A stretch of 64,000 nt of DNA from Iodobacter fluviatilis (GTDB lineage: Bacteria; Pseudomonadota; Gammaproteobacteria; Burkholderiales; Chitinibacteraceae): NCBI RefSeq assembly GCF_900451195.1, contig NZ_UGHR01000001.1, positions 2,108,001 through 2,172,000 of the forward strand. The letters run 5' to 3'. This document shows, one piece after another, positions 10,173 through 19,043 of the stretch (positions within the stretch are counted from its first letter, which is position 1; every line of letters starts with the position of its first letter). The notes under the pieces are model-generated. The model had not been told where the DNA came from and made no database searches. It saw nothing but the letters and a program-made list of their open reading frames with translations. The translations under genes were made by a program, and so were the position numbers.

Positions 10173-11201
10173 ATGACTGTTAAGAAAATTCTGGCTGTAG
10201 CGTTAGCAAGTTTGTGCGTTGTTTCTTATGCCCAAGCTGATGTAACACTTTACGGTATTGCTCAAAAATCGATTGATTATGGTAATTCTGTAAGCGGTAG
10301 CGATGAAGCTAATAAATTCTCTCTTGAAGATATCGGTAGCCGTGTTGGCTTTAAGGGCACAGATAAGCTGGATAATGGCGCGAATTTGCTGTGGAAAATT
10401 GAATCTGGCTTAAGCACATTTGGTAGCCGTGAAGCATGGATTGGGATTGAAACGAAAGAATTAGGTACTGCTCGTTTTGGTAAAAGCAAAGGTGCTTATG
10501 ACTTGCTGGTCGAGACATTCGACTTATTTGAAAGCAATACAACCCTAGCAAACACCTTTAACGACAGCACTTACAATGCTCGTCATGAAAATGCGGTTCA
10601 TTACACAACGCCAACATGGGGCGGTTTTTCTGCAAGTGTGAATGCAGTTATTGATAGTACTTCAAAATTAGATAGTAGCCAGAAAGGCTATGATGCGACA
10701 GCAAGCTATACACATCCTAAATTTGCAATTTACGGTGGTACGAATAGCTTGAAAAACGTTGCGCGTGCAGGTGTAACAGGTGGCACGGTAGTTAAGTCGG
10801 ATTCCAAAATTACTTCGTATCTGTTGGGTGCTAAAGTATTCCCGGTTGAAGGCCTGCAAATTGGTGCTCTGTATCAAAACACAAAGCAAGATGTTGCATT
10901 TGCTGGTGGCGAGTTCAAGCGTGATAGCGCCTTGGTAATGGCTCAATACGAAATTGGTAAATGGGTTCCACGTGTAGGCTATGTGTACCAAGGTGAAGGA
11001 AAACAAGGCGGCAATAAGGTTGTTGCTAAGGCTAGTCACTTTGAAATCGGTACTGATTACAACTTGTCTAAATCATCCTTGTTGTATGTAGAAGGTACTG
11101 TAATTCAGAATAAAGATGAAAATGCGTTTGAAACCAGCGTTAGCAAAGGCCTGACAAAAACGCCAAAAGTAATCAGCGCGGGTATGATTCTTTTATTCTA
11201 A
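10173..11201 (+). CDS. Gram-negative porin (betaproteobacterial trimeric type)
   Basis: An outer-membrane 16-strand general diffusion porin of the family common in Neisseriales and Burkholderiales. The 342-residue precursor has a Sec signal peptide (MTVKKILAVALASLCVVSYAQA, cleavage before DVTLYG). The classic opening DVTLYGIAQ is followed by EDIGSRVGFKGTDKLDNGANLLWKIESG and EAWIGIETKELGTARFGK, then alternating beta strands. The last strand ends in a terminal Phe (AGMILLF), the outer-membrane insertion signal. An AAGGAG ribosome-binding site precedes the ATG. It stands alone between terminators, with an unusually long upstream region. Confidence 0.95.
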   Translation: MTVKKILAVALASLCVVSYAQADVTLYGIAQKSIDYGNSVSGSDEANKFSLEDIGSRVGFKGTDKLDNGANLLWKIESGLSTFGSREAWIGIETKELGTARFGKSKGAYDLLVETFDLFESNTTLANTFNDSTYNARHENAVHYTTPTWGGFSASVNAVIDSTSKLDSSQKGYDATASYTHPKFAIYGGTNSLKNVARAGVTGGTVVKSDSKITSYLLGAKVFPVEGLQIGALYQNTKQDVAFAGGEFKRDSALVMAQYEIGKWVPRVGYVYQGEGKQGGNKVVAKASHFEIGTDYNLSKSSLLYVEGTVIQNKDENAFETSVSKGLTKTPKVISAGMILLF

Positions 11202-11252
11202 GTAGTCGTTTTATCTGATGTAGCACGGGTTTAAGCCGTGTATCTTCATTTG

Positions 11253-11290
11253 AGCCACTTCTTCAGATCGAAGGAGTGGCTTATTTATCT
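11253..11290 (+). terminator. Terminator after the porin gene
   Basis: GCCACTTCTTC pairs with GAAGGAGTGGC (one mismatch), followed by TTATTTATCTT. It lies 52 bases after the porin stop and before oppA. Confidence 0.7.
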
Positions 11291-11325
11291 TACAATAAAC
11301 GGGTATCGCCCTTTAAGGAGACACA

Positions 11326-12933
11326 ATGAGCTGGACTATGAAATCAGTGACATTCGCGCTTTCACTTGCCTTAGGCGGAGCAGCATTCGCAGCAACTGTG
11401 CCTGCAGGCGTTAAGCTGAGCGACAAGCAAGAAATGATTCGTAATAATGGGTCTGAGGTAGAAACGCTGGACCCTCATCTTGCTGAATCCGTTGGTGCGA
11501 ATAACATTACCCGTGATTTGTTTGAAGGTTTAACCACCAGTGATAATGAAGGGCGCTTACAGCCAGGTGTAGCAACAAGCTGGAAGCAAAAAGACCCAAC
11601 GACCTGGGTATTTACTTTGCGTAAAGACGCTAAGTTTTCTAATGGTGACCCGATTACAGCGGCTGATTTTGTATATGGCTGGCAACGTTTCCTTGATCCA
11701 AAAATTGCATCAACCTACGGCACGGTATATGGCATTTTTGTATTGAATGGCTTAGAAATTGCAGAGGGTAAAAAAGCACCAAGTACTTTGGGTGTTAAAG
11801 CCATTGATAAATACACTCTTGAAGTAAAAACACCGAATCCAATTGCCTATTTGCCAAGTGTATTGGCTAATTCACAATTTGCGCCTGTGCACAAAGCCAC
11901 GGTGGACAAGTTTGGTAAAGACTGGACCAAGCCGGGTAATATGGTAGGCAATGGTGCTTATGTATTAAAAGATTGGAAAGTGAACAGCAAAATTGTGCTG
12001 GAAAAAAATGCCCAATATTGGGATGCAAAAAATGCACAGCTGACACGTGTGACCTATTTGCCAGTTGAAGCCGGCAATGCAGAATTAAAACTCTATCAAT
12101 CGGGCGATAACGACTTTGTTTACCAATTGCCTGCAGGTCAGTACGAAAAGCTAAAAAAAGATTTCCCTAAGGAAATCCAGAATGGCCCTATCTTGGGCTT
12201 GCGTTATTACTCTTTAAATAATAAAGATCCAATGATGAAAGATGTGCGCGTGCGTAAGGCGCTGTCTATGGTATTGGATCGCGATATTCTTGCGCAAAAA
12301 GTAACGGTTGATGGCCAGATTCCTGCATATGGTGTAACGATTAAAGGGCTGGAAGGCGCTGATGTAACCACTTATGACTGGGTCAAGTGGCCAATGGCAA
12401 AACGCGTGGAAGAAGCTAAAAAATTATTGGCTGAAGCGGGCGTAAAACCAGGTTCAAAAATTAAATTTACATATAACACTGATGATTACCATAAGAAAAT
12501 GGCTTTGTTTGCTTCTTCAGAATGGAAAACCAAACTTGGTTTAGATACTGAATTAGACAGCCTAGAATTTAAAGTGCTGTTAAAGAAGCGTCATGATGGT
12601 GATTTCCAGATTGCACGTAATGGTTGGTTGGCTGATTATAATGATGCCACTACTTTCCTGACTTTGGTTCAGTGTGGTTCTTCACAAAATGATAATTCAA
12701 ACTGCAATACAAAAGCAGAAGAATTAATTAAGCAGGGCAATGAGCAGCAGGATGTGGCTAAACGTAAAGCATTGCTGACTCAGGCTGCAAAAATGATCAT
12801 GGATGATTATCCAATGATTCCATTACTGCAATATACCCTGCCACGTTTGGTTAAATCTTATGTGGGTGGCTATTCAACTAAGAACCCTGTTGATCGGTAT
12901 CTGAGCAAAGAGTTTTATATTATTAAGCATTAA
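11326..12933 (+). CDS. oppA: Oligopeptide ABC transporter, periplasmic binding protein OppA
   Basis: OppA captures peptides in the periplasm and delivers them to OppBCDF. The 535-residue protein has a Sec signal (MSWTMKSVTFALSLALGGAAFA) without a lipobox cysteine, so it should be soluble. The SBP_bac_5 fold is clear: EVETLDPHLAESVGANNITRD, FEGLTTSDNEGRLQPGVATS, WVFTLRKDAKFSNGDPI, DVRVRKALSMVLDRD. Two late cysteines (QCGSS, SNCN) match the disulfide region of OppA-type proteins. A hairpin separates it from oppB, a common way to make more binding protein than transporter. Confidence 0.95.
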   Translation: MSWTMKSVTFALSLALGGAAFAATVPAGVKLSDKQEMIRNNGSEVETLDPHLAESVGANNITRDLFEGLTTSDNEGRLQPGVATSWKQKDPTTWVFTLRKDAKFSNGDPITAADFVYGWQRFLDPKIASTYGTVYGIFVLNGLEIAEGKKAPSTLGVKAIDKYTLEVKTPNPIAYLPSVLANSQFAPVHKATVDKFGKDWTKPGNMVGNGAYVLKDWKVNSKIVLEKNAQYWDAKNAQLTRVTYLPVEAGNAELKLYQSGDNDFVYQLPAGQYEKLKKDFPKEIQNGPILGLRYYSLNNKDPMMKDVRVRKALSMVLDRDILAQKVTVDGQIPAYGVTIKGLEGADVTTYDWVKWPMAKRVEEAKKLLAEAGVKPGSKIKFTYNTDDYHKKMALFASSEWKTKLGLDTELDSLEFKVLLKKRHDGDFQIARNGWLADYNDATTFLTLVQCGSSQNDNSNCNTKAEELIKQGNEQQDVAKRKALLTQAAKMIMDDYPMIPLLQYTLPRLVKSYVGGYSTKNPVDRYLSKEFYIIKH

Positions 12934-12954
12934 GATTTAAATTCGTGATGCGTT

Positions 12955-12992
12955 GCCGCTTTGGGCTATTGCTCAAAGCGGCGTTGTTTTGT
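12955..12992 (+). terminator. Hairpin between oppA and oppB
   Basis: GCCGCTTTG pairs with CAAAGCGGC around a short loop, followed by GTTGTTTTGT. The T-run is imperfect, so it probably allows partial read-through into oppBCDF and/or protects the oppA mRNA 3' end. Confidence 0.65.
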
Positions 12993-13066
12993 CTGTGTAG
13001 CGTAGCCAAAGAGCGCTCACACTGAAATTAGTTTGATTAAACATAAGAACCAGGGAAGGAATGCCG

Positions 13067-13987
13067 ATGTGGGCTTATACATTCCGCCGTATTTTGGCGA
13101 CGATACCTACAATGCTGGCAGTAATTACTATCTGCTATTTATTGCTGCATTTAACGCCAGGCGGCCCGTTTGATACCGAGCGCAAGGTGTCTGAAGCGGT
13201 TTTAGCTAATTTACAGGCTAAATATCATTTGGATTTGCCGCTTTGGCAGCAATATTTATATTATCTGAAGGGATTATTGCATGGTGATTTAGGCGCTTCT
13301 TTTCGCTATGCCGATTGGAGTGTTAATGATCTGGTTGCTGCGGCTTTGCCTGTATCCCTGACCATTGGCGGCGGTGCAATTTTATTGTCAATTATTATTG
13401 GCGTGGGCTTGGGTATTACCGCGGCACTTAAGCAAAATAGTTTTATTGATTATTTTGTGATGCTGATTGGTAATATTGGCAGCACGATTCCTTCTTTTGT
13501 ATTAGGGCCGGTATTGATCCTGATATTTGCTATCTGGGTTCCGATTTTACCTGCTGGCGGCTGGGATGAATTTAATCTTCGCTTTATTGTTTTACCCCTT
13601 TCCTTGTTGACGTTCATTAATGTTTCGACCATTGCGCGAGTGATGCGTGGTAGCTTAATTGAAGTGATGAGCAGCAATTTTATTCGTACAGCACGCGCTA
13701 AGGGCCTTCCTTTAAAAACGATTGTGTTTCGTCACGCATTAAAACCGGCATTATTGCCTGTTGTATCTGTGCTGGGGCCATTGGCTATTTCATCTATTAC
13801 TGCGGCGGTTGTTACTGAGTCAGTGTTTTCATTGCCGGGTATTGGTAAGTTAATTGTGAATGGGGCAAGTAATCGTGATTACACCCTTGTATTAGGGCTG
13901 GTTGTGTTGGTGACCGTGGTTGCTGTATTGCTTAATTTATTAGTCGATTTAGCCTACGCGCTGCTCGATCCTAAAATTCGTTACTAA
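13067..13987 (+). CDS. oppB: Oligopeptide ABC transporter permease OppB
   Basis: Inner-membrane permease of the peptide importer, 306 residues, with six predicted membrane segments and the first at ATIPTMLAVITICYLLLHL. The ABC-importer EAA loop is visible (RTARAKGLPLKTIVFRHALK), followed by LPVVSVLGPLAISSITAAVVTE. The ATG at 13067 (MWAYTFRR) is preferred to that at 13061 because the AAGGA ribosome-binding site lies six bases upstream, while it would touch the earlier ATG. oppC follows after 14 bases. Confidence 0.93.
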   Translation: MWAYTFRRILATIPTMLAVITICYLLLHLTPGGPFDTERKVSEAVLANLQAKYHLDLPLWQQYLYYLKGLLHGDLGASFRYADWSVNDLVAAALPVSLTIGGGAILLSIIIGVGLGITAALKQNSFIDYFVMLIGNIGSTIPSFVLGPVLILIFAIWVPILPAGGWDEFNLRFIVLPLSLLTFINVSTIARVMRGSLIEVMSSNFIRTARAKGLPLKTIVFRHALKPALLPVVSVLGPLAISSITAAVVTESVFSLPGIGKLIVNGASNRDYTLVLGLVVLVTVVAVLLNLLVDLAYALLDPKIRY

Positions 13988-14001
13988 CAGGCGGGGTTGT
14001 C

Positions 14002-14901
14002 ATGTTATTCAGAAATAAAAAACTCGCCGCTACGCTGGAAAGCTTGCCTGTTGAAGGCCGCAGCCCTTGGGCGGATGCTCGCAGGCGTTTCTTTAAAAAT
14101 AAAGCCGCAGTGATTAGTGCCATTATTTTAATGCTGATTACAATTGCCTGTATTTTAGGGCCCTTTGTATTGCCTAATTCTTATGAAGATACTGATTTTG
14201 GTGCAATGGGTTTGGCGCCCACATTACAAAACTGGCATTTGTTTGGTACAGATGAATTGGGCCGGGATTTATTAGTCCGCAGTTTAATTGGTGGCCGCAT
14301 TTCTCTGATGATTGGTGTACTGGCTACCTTAACTTCGGTTGCGATCGGCGTAATATGGGGAGCAACTGCTGGGTTTCTTGGCGGGAAAGTGGATTCTGTG
14401 ATGATGCGTATTGTCGATATGATGTATGCAATTCCCTATCTGCTGATTGCCATTTTAATGGTTACTCTTTTAGGTCGTGAATTTTATCTGGTTGTTTTAA
14501 CCATTACGGTATTTGGCTGGATGGATATGGCTCGTGTGGTTCGCGGGCAAACCTTAGCCATTAAATCAAAAGAATATATTGAGGCGGCTCACGCCATTGG
14601 TGTGCCAACATGGAAAATCATTTTCCGTCATGTGGTGCCAAATCTTTTAGGTATTGTGGTGATTTACACGACAGTAACCGTGCCAGGTGTGATTTTGACT
14701 GAGTCGGTCTTGTCATTTTTAGGCTTGGGCATTCAGGAGCCGATGACCAGCTGGGGTGTGTTGATTCATGATGGCGCCAGTGTCATGGAAACCACGTCGT
14801 GGTTATTGCTGTTCCCGGCGGCCATGCTATCTGCCACTTTGTATTGTGCCAATTATATTGGTGACGGCATGCGCGATGCGCTTGACCCGAAAGATCGGTA
14901 A
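14002..14901 (+). CDS. oppC: Oligopeptide ABC transporter permease OppC
   Basis: Second permease of the importer, 299 residues. The cytoplasmic N-terminal region (GRSPWADARRRFFKNKAAVISAI) is the usual OppC_N segment before membrane helix 1. The sequence NWHLFGTDELGRDLLVRSL is a family signature, and the EAA loop reads AAHAIGVPTWKIIFRHVVPN. The C-terminus LGDGMRDALDPKDR-type (here IGDGMRDALDPKD) is characteristic. A 92-base gap without other features separates it from oppD. Confidence 0.94.
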   Translation: MLFRNKKLAATLESLPVEGRSPWADARRRFFKNKAAVISAIILMLITIACILGPFVLPNSYEDTDFGAMGLAPTLQNWHLFGTDELGRDLLVRSLIGGRISLMIGVLATLTSVAIGVIWGATAGFLGGKVDSVMMRIVDMMYAIPYLLIAILMVTLLGREFYLVVLTITVFGWMDMARVVRGQTLAIKSKEYIEAAHAIGVPTWKIIFRHVVPNLLGIVVIYTTVTVPGVILTESVLSFLGLGIQEPMTSWGVLIHDGASVMETTSWLLLFPAAMLSATLYCANYIGDGMRDALDPKDR

Positions 14902-14993
14902 GCGGAGCCCAATATCGTGTGTTTATTATCTGTGGGTGTTCATTATTTGGGCGGTAATGATTTGCGCGTCCAAATTGGATTAAAGGCTGCATC

Positions 14994-15986
14994 ATGAGTT
15001 TATTATCTGTAAAAGACCTCGGTGTGCAGTTTGCCACCAATGATGGCTCGGTCAGCGCGGTCAATGGCGTGTCTTTTGAGCTGAATCGCGGCGAAACGCT
15101 GGGCATTGTCGGGGAGTCTGGCTCGGGCAAAAGCCAGACCGTGCTGGCCCTGATGGGTTTGCTGGCTAAAAACGGTAAGACCCAGGGGCGTGCCTTATTT
15201 GATGGCCAGGATTTGCTGACGATGCCTGCTCAGCAATTGAATAAGATTCGCGGTAACCGTGTGGCGATGATTTTTCAGGACCCAATGACATCCTTGAATC
15301 CTTATCTTACGGTTGAGCGTCAAATGACCGAAGTGCTGGAGTTGCACAAGGGAATGAGCCGCCGCGATGCAAAAAAACGCTCGATTGAGCTACTCGATGC
15401 GGTAAAAATTCCTGAAGCAGCGCGCCGTGTGATGATGTATCCGCATGAGTTTTCTGGCGGGATGCGCCAGCGGGTGATGATTGCAATGGCGCTTTTATGT
15501 GAGCCGGAGCTGCTGATTGCAGATGAGCCGACAACCGCTTTGGATGTGACGGTGCAGGCACAAATTATTGCGCTATTAAAAGACTTGCAGCGTGATTTTG
15601 GTACCGGCATTGTGATGATTACCCATGATTTAGGTGTGGTGGCCGGCCTCTGTGAAAAAGTGCTGGTAATGTACGGTGGCCGAGTCATGGAGCAGGGCAA
15701 TGCCAATGATATTTTTTATCATGCAACGCACCCTTATACCGTTGGCCTGCTTGGGGCGCTGCCGCGTCTTGATCATGATGATAGTGAGAGCCTGATTTCA
15801 ATTCCAGGTAACCCGCCGAATATGGCGCATATGCCACCTGGCTGCCCATTCAGTGAGCGTTGTAATCATGCGATAGCACGCTGTCACAGCGAATTGCCTT
15901 TATTGCTGCCTGTTGGCGCAGGTGGTGTTTTGCGTGCTTGTCATAAGCCGGTAGAAGAAACCAAGCTGGAGGAGGCTCATGTCTGA
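14994..15986 (+). CDS. oppD: Oligopeptide ABC transporter ATP-binding protein OppD
   Basis: One of two ATPases powering peptide uptake; 330 residues. Walker A GESGSGKS (about residue 41), Q-loop FQDPMTSLNPY, signature FSGGMRQRV, Walker B LLIADEPTTALDV and the switch His in ITHDLGV are all present. The C-terminal oligopeptide-transporter extension has the cysteine cluster GCPFSERCNHAIARC typical of OppD/DppD. The stop overlaps the oppF ATG by eight bases. Confidence 0.95.
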   Translation: MSLLSVKDLGVQFATNDGSVSAVNGVSFELNRGETLGIVGESGSGKSQTVLALMGLLAKNGKTQGRALFDGQDLLTMPAQQLNKIRGNRVAMIFQDPMTSLNPYLTVERQMTEVLELHKGMSRRDAKKRSIELLDAVKIPEAARRVMMYPHEFSGGMRQRVMIAMALLCEPELLIADEPTTALDVTVQAQIIALLKDLQRDFGTGIVMITHDLGVVAGLCEKVLVMYGGRVMEQGNANDIFYHATHPYTVGLLGALPRLDHDDSESLISIPGNPPNMAHMPPGCPFSERCNHAIARCHSELPLLLPVGAGGVLRACHKPVEETKLEEAHV

Positions 15987-16968
15987 TACACGCCAACCGA
16001 TTCTGTCTATTCGTGATTTAAAAGTTCATTTTTCTGTTCGTCAGGGTGTGAAATGGCCGTGGCAAGCAAGTAAAACGCTGAAAGCCGTGGACGGTGTATC
16101 GCTTGATCTTTATGCGGGTGAAACGTTGGGCGTGGTGGGTGAGTCGGGTTGTGGTAAGTCGACTCTGGCACGTGCTGTACTGAACTTAATTCCGGCCACC
16201 AGCGGCAGTATTGTTTGGATGGGTAAGGAAATGAGTGGCGCCAGCAGCGCAGACTGGCTGGAAGCGCGCAAAGATATTCAGATGATTTTTCAGGATCCTC
16301 TGGCGTCTTTAAATCCGCGCATGACCGTGGCGCAGATTATTGCAGAGCCGCTCAAGACCCATTACCCGCATATCTCTGAAGCCGAGGTGATGGCTCAGGT
16401 CAAAGCGATTATGGTGCGGGTTGGTTTACGTGAGCAGCAAATTAATCGCTATCCGCATGAGTTTTCGGGCGGGCAGTGCCAGCGTATTGGTATTGCACGT
16501 GCGCTGATTATGAAACCTAAGCTGATCGTTTGTGATGAGCCTGTTTCAGCACTGGATGTGTCGATTCAGGCGCAGATTGTCAATCTGCTTAAAGAGTTGC
16601 AGCGTGAAATGGGCTTGGCGCTTATTTTTATTGCCCATGATCTGGCGGTAGTAAAGCACATCAGCGATCGGATTTTGGTGATGTATCTTGGGCATGAAAT
16701 GGAGCTGGCAAAAAAAGCAGCGCTTTATTCGCACCCAAGCCATCCATACACCCAGGCGCTTTTGTCAGCGATTCCTATTCCTGATCCTGAGCGCGAAAAA
16801 AACAAGGTGATTCAGATCTTGCAGGGTGATTTACCCAGCCCGATTAATCCACCATCTGGTTGCGTATTCAGAACCCGTTGCCCTAAGGCATCAGATCAGT
16901 GTTCTAAAGAAATTCCTCAGTTGCGGTCGCTGACTGAGCAAACACAAGCGGCCTGTTTATTGGCCTGA
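15979..16968 (+). CDS. oppF: Oligopeptide ABC transporter ATP-binding protein OppF
   Basis: Partner ATPase of OppD, 329 residues. Walker A GESGCGKSTL, Q-loop FQDPLASLNPRM, signature FSGGQCQRIGIARAL, Walker B LIVCDEPVSALDV and IAHDLAV are intact. The C-terminal Cys-rich extension (GCVFRTRCPKASDQC) is present. Its ATG lies inside the end of oppD with a GGAGGAG ribosome-binding site. It is the last gene of the opp unit and is followed by a strong terminator. Confidence 0.95.
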   Translation: MSDTRQPILSIRDLKVHFSVRQGVKWPWQASKTLKAVDGVSLDLYAGETLGVVGESGCGKSTLARAVLNLIPATSGSIVWMGKEMSGASSADWLEARKDIQMIFQDPLASLNPRMTVAQIIAEPLKTHYPHISEAEVMAQVKAIMVRVGLREQQINRYPHEFSGGQCQRIGIARALIMKPKLIVCDEPVSALDVSIQAQIVNLLKELQREMGLALIFIAHDLAVVKHISDRILVMYLGHEMELAKKAALYSHPSHPYTQALLSAIPIPDPEREKNKVIQILQGDLPSPINPPSGCVFRTRCPKASDQCSKEIPQLRSLTEQTQAACLLA

Positions 16969-16978
16969 TGTTGGGTTT

Positions 16979-17025
16979 AAAAAAGGCAGCGCAGAAGGTT
17001 TTTCCTTTTACGCTGCCTTTTTTTT
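16979..17025 (+). terminator. Terminator between convergent oppF and trmL
   Basis: AAAGGCAGCG (16982-16991) and CGCTGCCTTT (17011-17020) form a perfect ten-base stem. A-rich sequence on one side and a T-run on the other allow it to serve both converging genes. Confidence 0.85.
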
Positions 17026-17037
17026 AGAAATGATATT

Positions 17038-17502
17038 TTAGCTGGCCCCAGAAAAATCCATTTGTCGCCATGCTTCATAAACAGTGATAGCCACGGCGTT
17101 TGATAAATTTAAGCTGCGATTATCCGGCATCATCGGCAGGCGAATGCGGCGATCTGCAGCAAATTCTGCGCGAATTTCTTCTGGCAAGCCTCGTGTTTCT
17201 GGACCGAACACAAAAACGTCACCTTTCTCGTAGATAATGCGGTCGTGCCTTGCCGATCCTTTTGTGGTCATGGCAAAAAAACGATGGCCAGCTAAAGATT
17301 TCTGACAATCGGCCCATGATTCGTGGATCTGCATACTGGAAAACTCGTGGTAATCCAGTCCGGCGCGGCGCATGCGCTTATCATCTAATTCAAAGCCCAG
17401 TGGCTTGACTAAATGCAGGCTGCAGCCCGTATTGGCGGCGAGGCGGATAACATTGCCTGTGTTAGGCGGGATTTCAGGCTGAAATAAGACAATATGGAAC
17501 AT
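17038..17502 (-). CDS. trmL: tRNA (cytidine(34)-2'-O)-methyltransferase TrmL
   Basis: TrmL methylates the ribose of the wobble base in tRNA-Leu isoacceptors using S-adenosylmethionine. The 154-residue protein is a minimal SPOUT (trefoil-knot) enzyme. It starts MFHIVLFQPEIPPNTGNVIRLAANTG, with FGPETRGLP and the knot motif MPDNRSLNLSNAVAITVYEAWRQ at the C-terminus. Length matches the family. It is transcribed away from the next small gene and converges with oppF. The four tRNA-Leu(CAG) genes in this window are not its usual CAA/UAA substrates. Confidence 0.93.
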   Translation of the reverse strand: MFHIVLFQPEIPPNTGNVIRLAANTGCSLHLVKPLGFELDDKRMRRAGLDYHEFSSMQIHESWADCQKSLAGHRFFAMTTKGSARHDRIIYEKGDVFVFGPETRGLPEEIRAEFAADRRIRLPMMPDNRSLNLSNAVAITVYEAWRQMDFSGAS

Positions 17503-17592
17503 ATGTGGGCTGACAGGTGGCAGGCGAAACGCCTTGTATTAAACAGATAGAAACCCAGAATAAAACAACATAGTAACTATTTTGGGGGAGTG

Positions 17593-17955
17593 ATGGACTT
17601 GATTCAAAAAGAAATTTTACTTGCTGCTGTACGTGTGGCCTTACAGGATAAATTGTCTCCTGAAGAAACCGTAGCGGTTGCTTTAAGGTCTCTCGATCAC
17701 GAGATGATGGGGCCAGATGGCCGATCTTTCAACCCCGCACGTATTTCTGGTGTGGGCTCTGCGATTTATGCAGCCATGTTTAATTACCCGCTTGATCTGT
17801 TGGACGTGCCAGAAGAAGGCTTTGTCTGGCGGGCAAAGATACCTAAACATCGTTTTAGCACCCCCTTTGAGCAGTTGTTAACAGATGGAGAGCGGATGGT
17901 TGAGCAGTGTCGTCAGAAACAAAAAGACTGTCTCTCTGTGCTGAATCATCTTTGA
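17593..17955 (+). CDS. Unrecognised small soluble protein
   Basis: A 120-residue protein I do not recognise. It is predicted soluble and mainly helical at the N-terminus (LIQKEILLAAVRVALQDKLSPEETVAVALRSLDHEMMGPDG), then PARISGVGSAIYAAMFNYPLDLLDVPEEGFVWRAKI, and a helical C-terminus with two cysteines. No signal peptide or membrane segment is seen. A GGGGGAG lies just upstream; ATG 17593, GTG 17590 and TTG 17599 are all possible starts. Codon usage resembles its neighbours, and it stands alone between trmL (divergent) and purU. Confidence 0.7.
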   Translation: MDLIQKEILLAAVRVALQDKLSPEETVAVALRSLDHEMMGPDGRSFNPARISGVGSAIYAAMFNYPLDLLDVPEEGFVWRAKIPKHRFSTPFEQLLTDGERMVEQCRQKQKDCLSVLNHL

Positions 17956-18037
17956 GCGTATTTTGCCATGGCCGGACTAATGCCTTAAGGCGGGTGTTGC
18001 TGTTAGAATTAGGAATAGATTTTACTAGAGTCACTGA

Positions 18038-18889
18038 ATGAATACCGCAACACTACTCATTAGTTGTCCGGATCGAAAAGGTTTATCTGCTGCGATTGCC
18101 AATTTTCTGTATACCTATAACGCTAATATTGTTCACGCCGATCAGCATCAGGATGAGACAGAAAATCTCTTTCTGATGCGGGTGGAGTGGGATGTTACCG
18201 ACTTTTCATTGGATATGAGCGCGTTCGCTGCCGCTTTTCAGCCTATTGCTGATCGTTTCCAGATGACATGGTCGGTGGCCTTATCGGCCTGCCGCCCTAA
18301 GGTGGCTATATTTGTTTCTAAATATGATCATTGTTTGGTTGATTTATTGCACCGGCATAAAAGTGGCGAATTGCGCTGCGATATACCGCTGATTATTTCT
18401 AATCATGAAGATTGCCGTGGTCTGGCAGATTACTATGGCATTCCTTATCATGTGATTGCCGTAACCAAAGACAATAAAGCCGAATCAGAACAGGCTCAGC
18501 GTGCATTACTGGAAGCCTGCCAGATTGATTTAATTGTGCTTGCCCGGTATATGCAGGTTTTAAGCCACGAATTTACCGCGTCTTATCCACAGCGTGTGAT
18601 TAATATTCATCATTCATTTTTACCGGCATTTGAAGGAGCAAAGCCTTATCACCGCGCATTTGCTCGTGGCGTAAAGCTCATTGGTGCAACCAGCCATTAC
18701 GTAACCGAGGTATTGGACGACGGCCCGATTATCGAACAAGATGTGATGCGTATTTCGCATCGTGATGATATTGATATGCTGATTCAAAAAGGCCGTGATT
18801 TAGAAAGAATGGTGCTTTCACGTGCAGTGCGGGCCCATCTTGAAAACCGGATTCTGGTTTATGCAAAGAAAACGGTGATTTTCTCTTAA
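18038..18889 (+). CDS. purU: Formyltetrahydrofolate deformylase
   Basis: PurU hydrolyses 10-formyl-tetrahydrofolate to formate and tetrahydrofolate. The 283-residue protein has an N-terminal ACT-type domain (TATLLISCPDRKGLSAAIANFLYTYN) and a C-terminal formyltransferase-like domain. The catalytic region reads VINIHHSFLPAFEGAKPYHR followed by GATSHYVTEVLDDGPIIEQD, including the conserved Asn-His-Asp set. Formate from PurU can be the substrate of PurT, encoded at 60918-62114 in this window. It appears monocistronic, with a hairpin after the stop. Confidence 0.95.
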   Translation: MNTATLLISCPDRKGLSAAIANFLYTYNANIVHADQHQDETENLFLMRVEWDVTDFSLDMSAFAAAFQPIADRFQMTWSVALSACRPKVAIFVSKYDHCLVDLLHRHKSGELRCDIPLIISNHEDCRGLADYYGIPYHVIAVTKDNKAESEQAQRALLEACQIDLIVLARYMQVLSHEFTASYPQRVINIHHSFLPAFEGAKPYHRAFARGVKLIGATSHYVTEVLDDGPIIEQDVMRISHRDDIDMLIQKGRDLERMVLSRAVRAHLENRILVYAKKTVIFS

Positions 18890-18908
18890 TAATTTAAAGA
18901 GAATGAGG

Positions 18909-18947
18909 GCCGCTTTTGATTTTTTGTATAAAATCGAGGCGGCTTTT
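18909..18947 (+). terminator. Hairpin after purU
   Basis: GCCGC-TTTTGATTTT pairs imperfectly with AAAATCGAGGCGGC, followed by four T bases. A probable terminator between purU and gspF. Confidence 0.6.
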
Positions 18948-19043
18948 GTATGAATCATAAAACCCTCAGTTTAATTAACCACTCCTGAACAAAATAATAA
19001 AAATGATCATTTGTTGGGCACTTCATCTCTCTGGTATTTCTGT

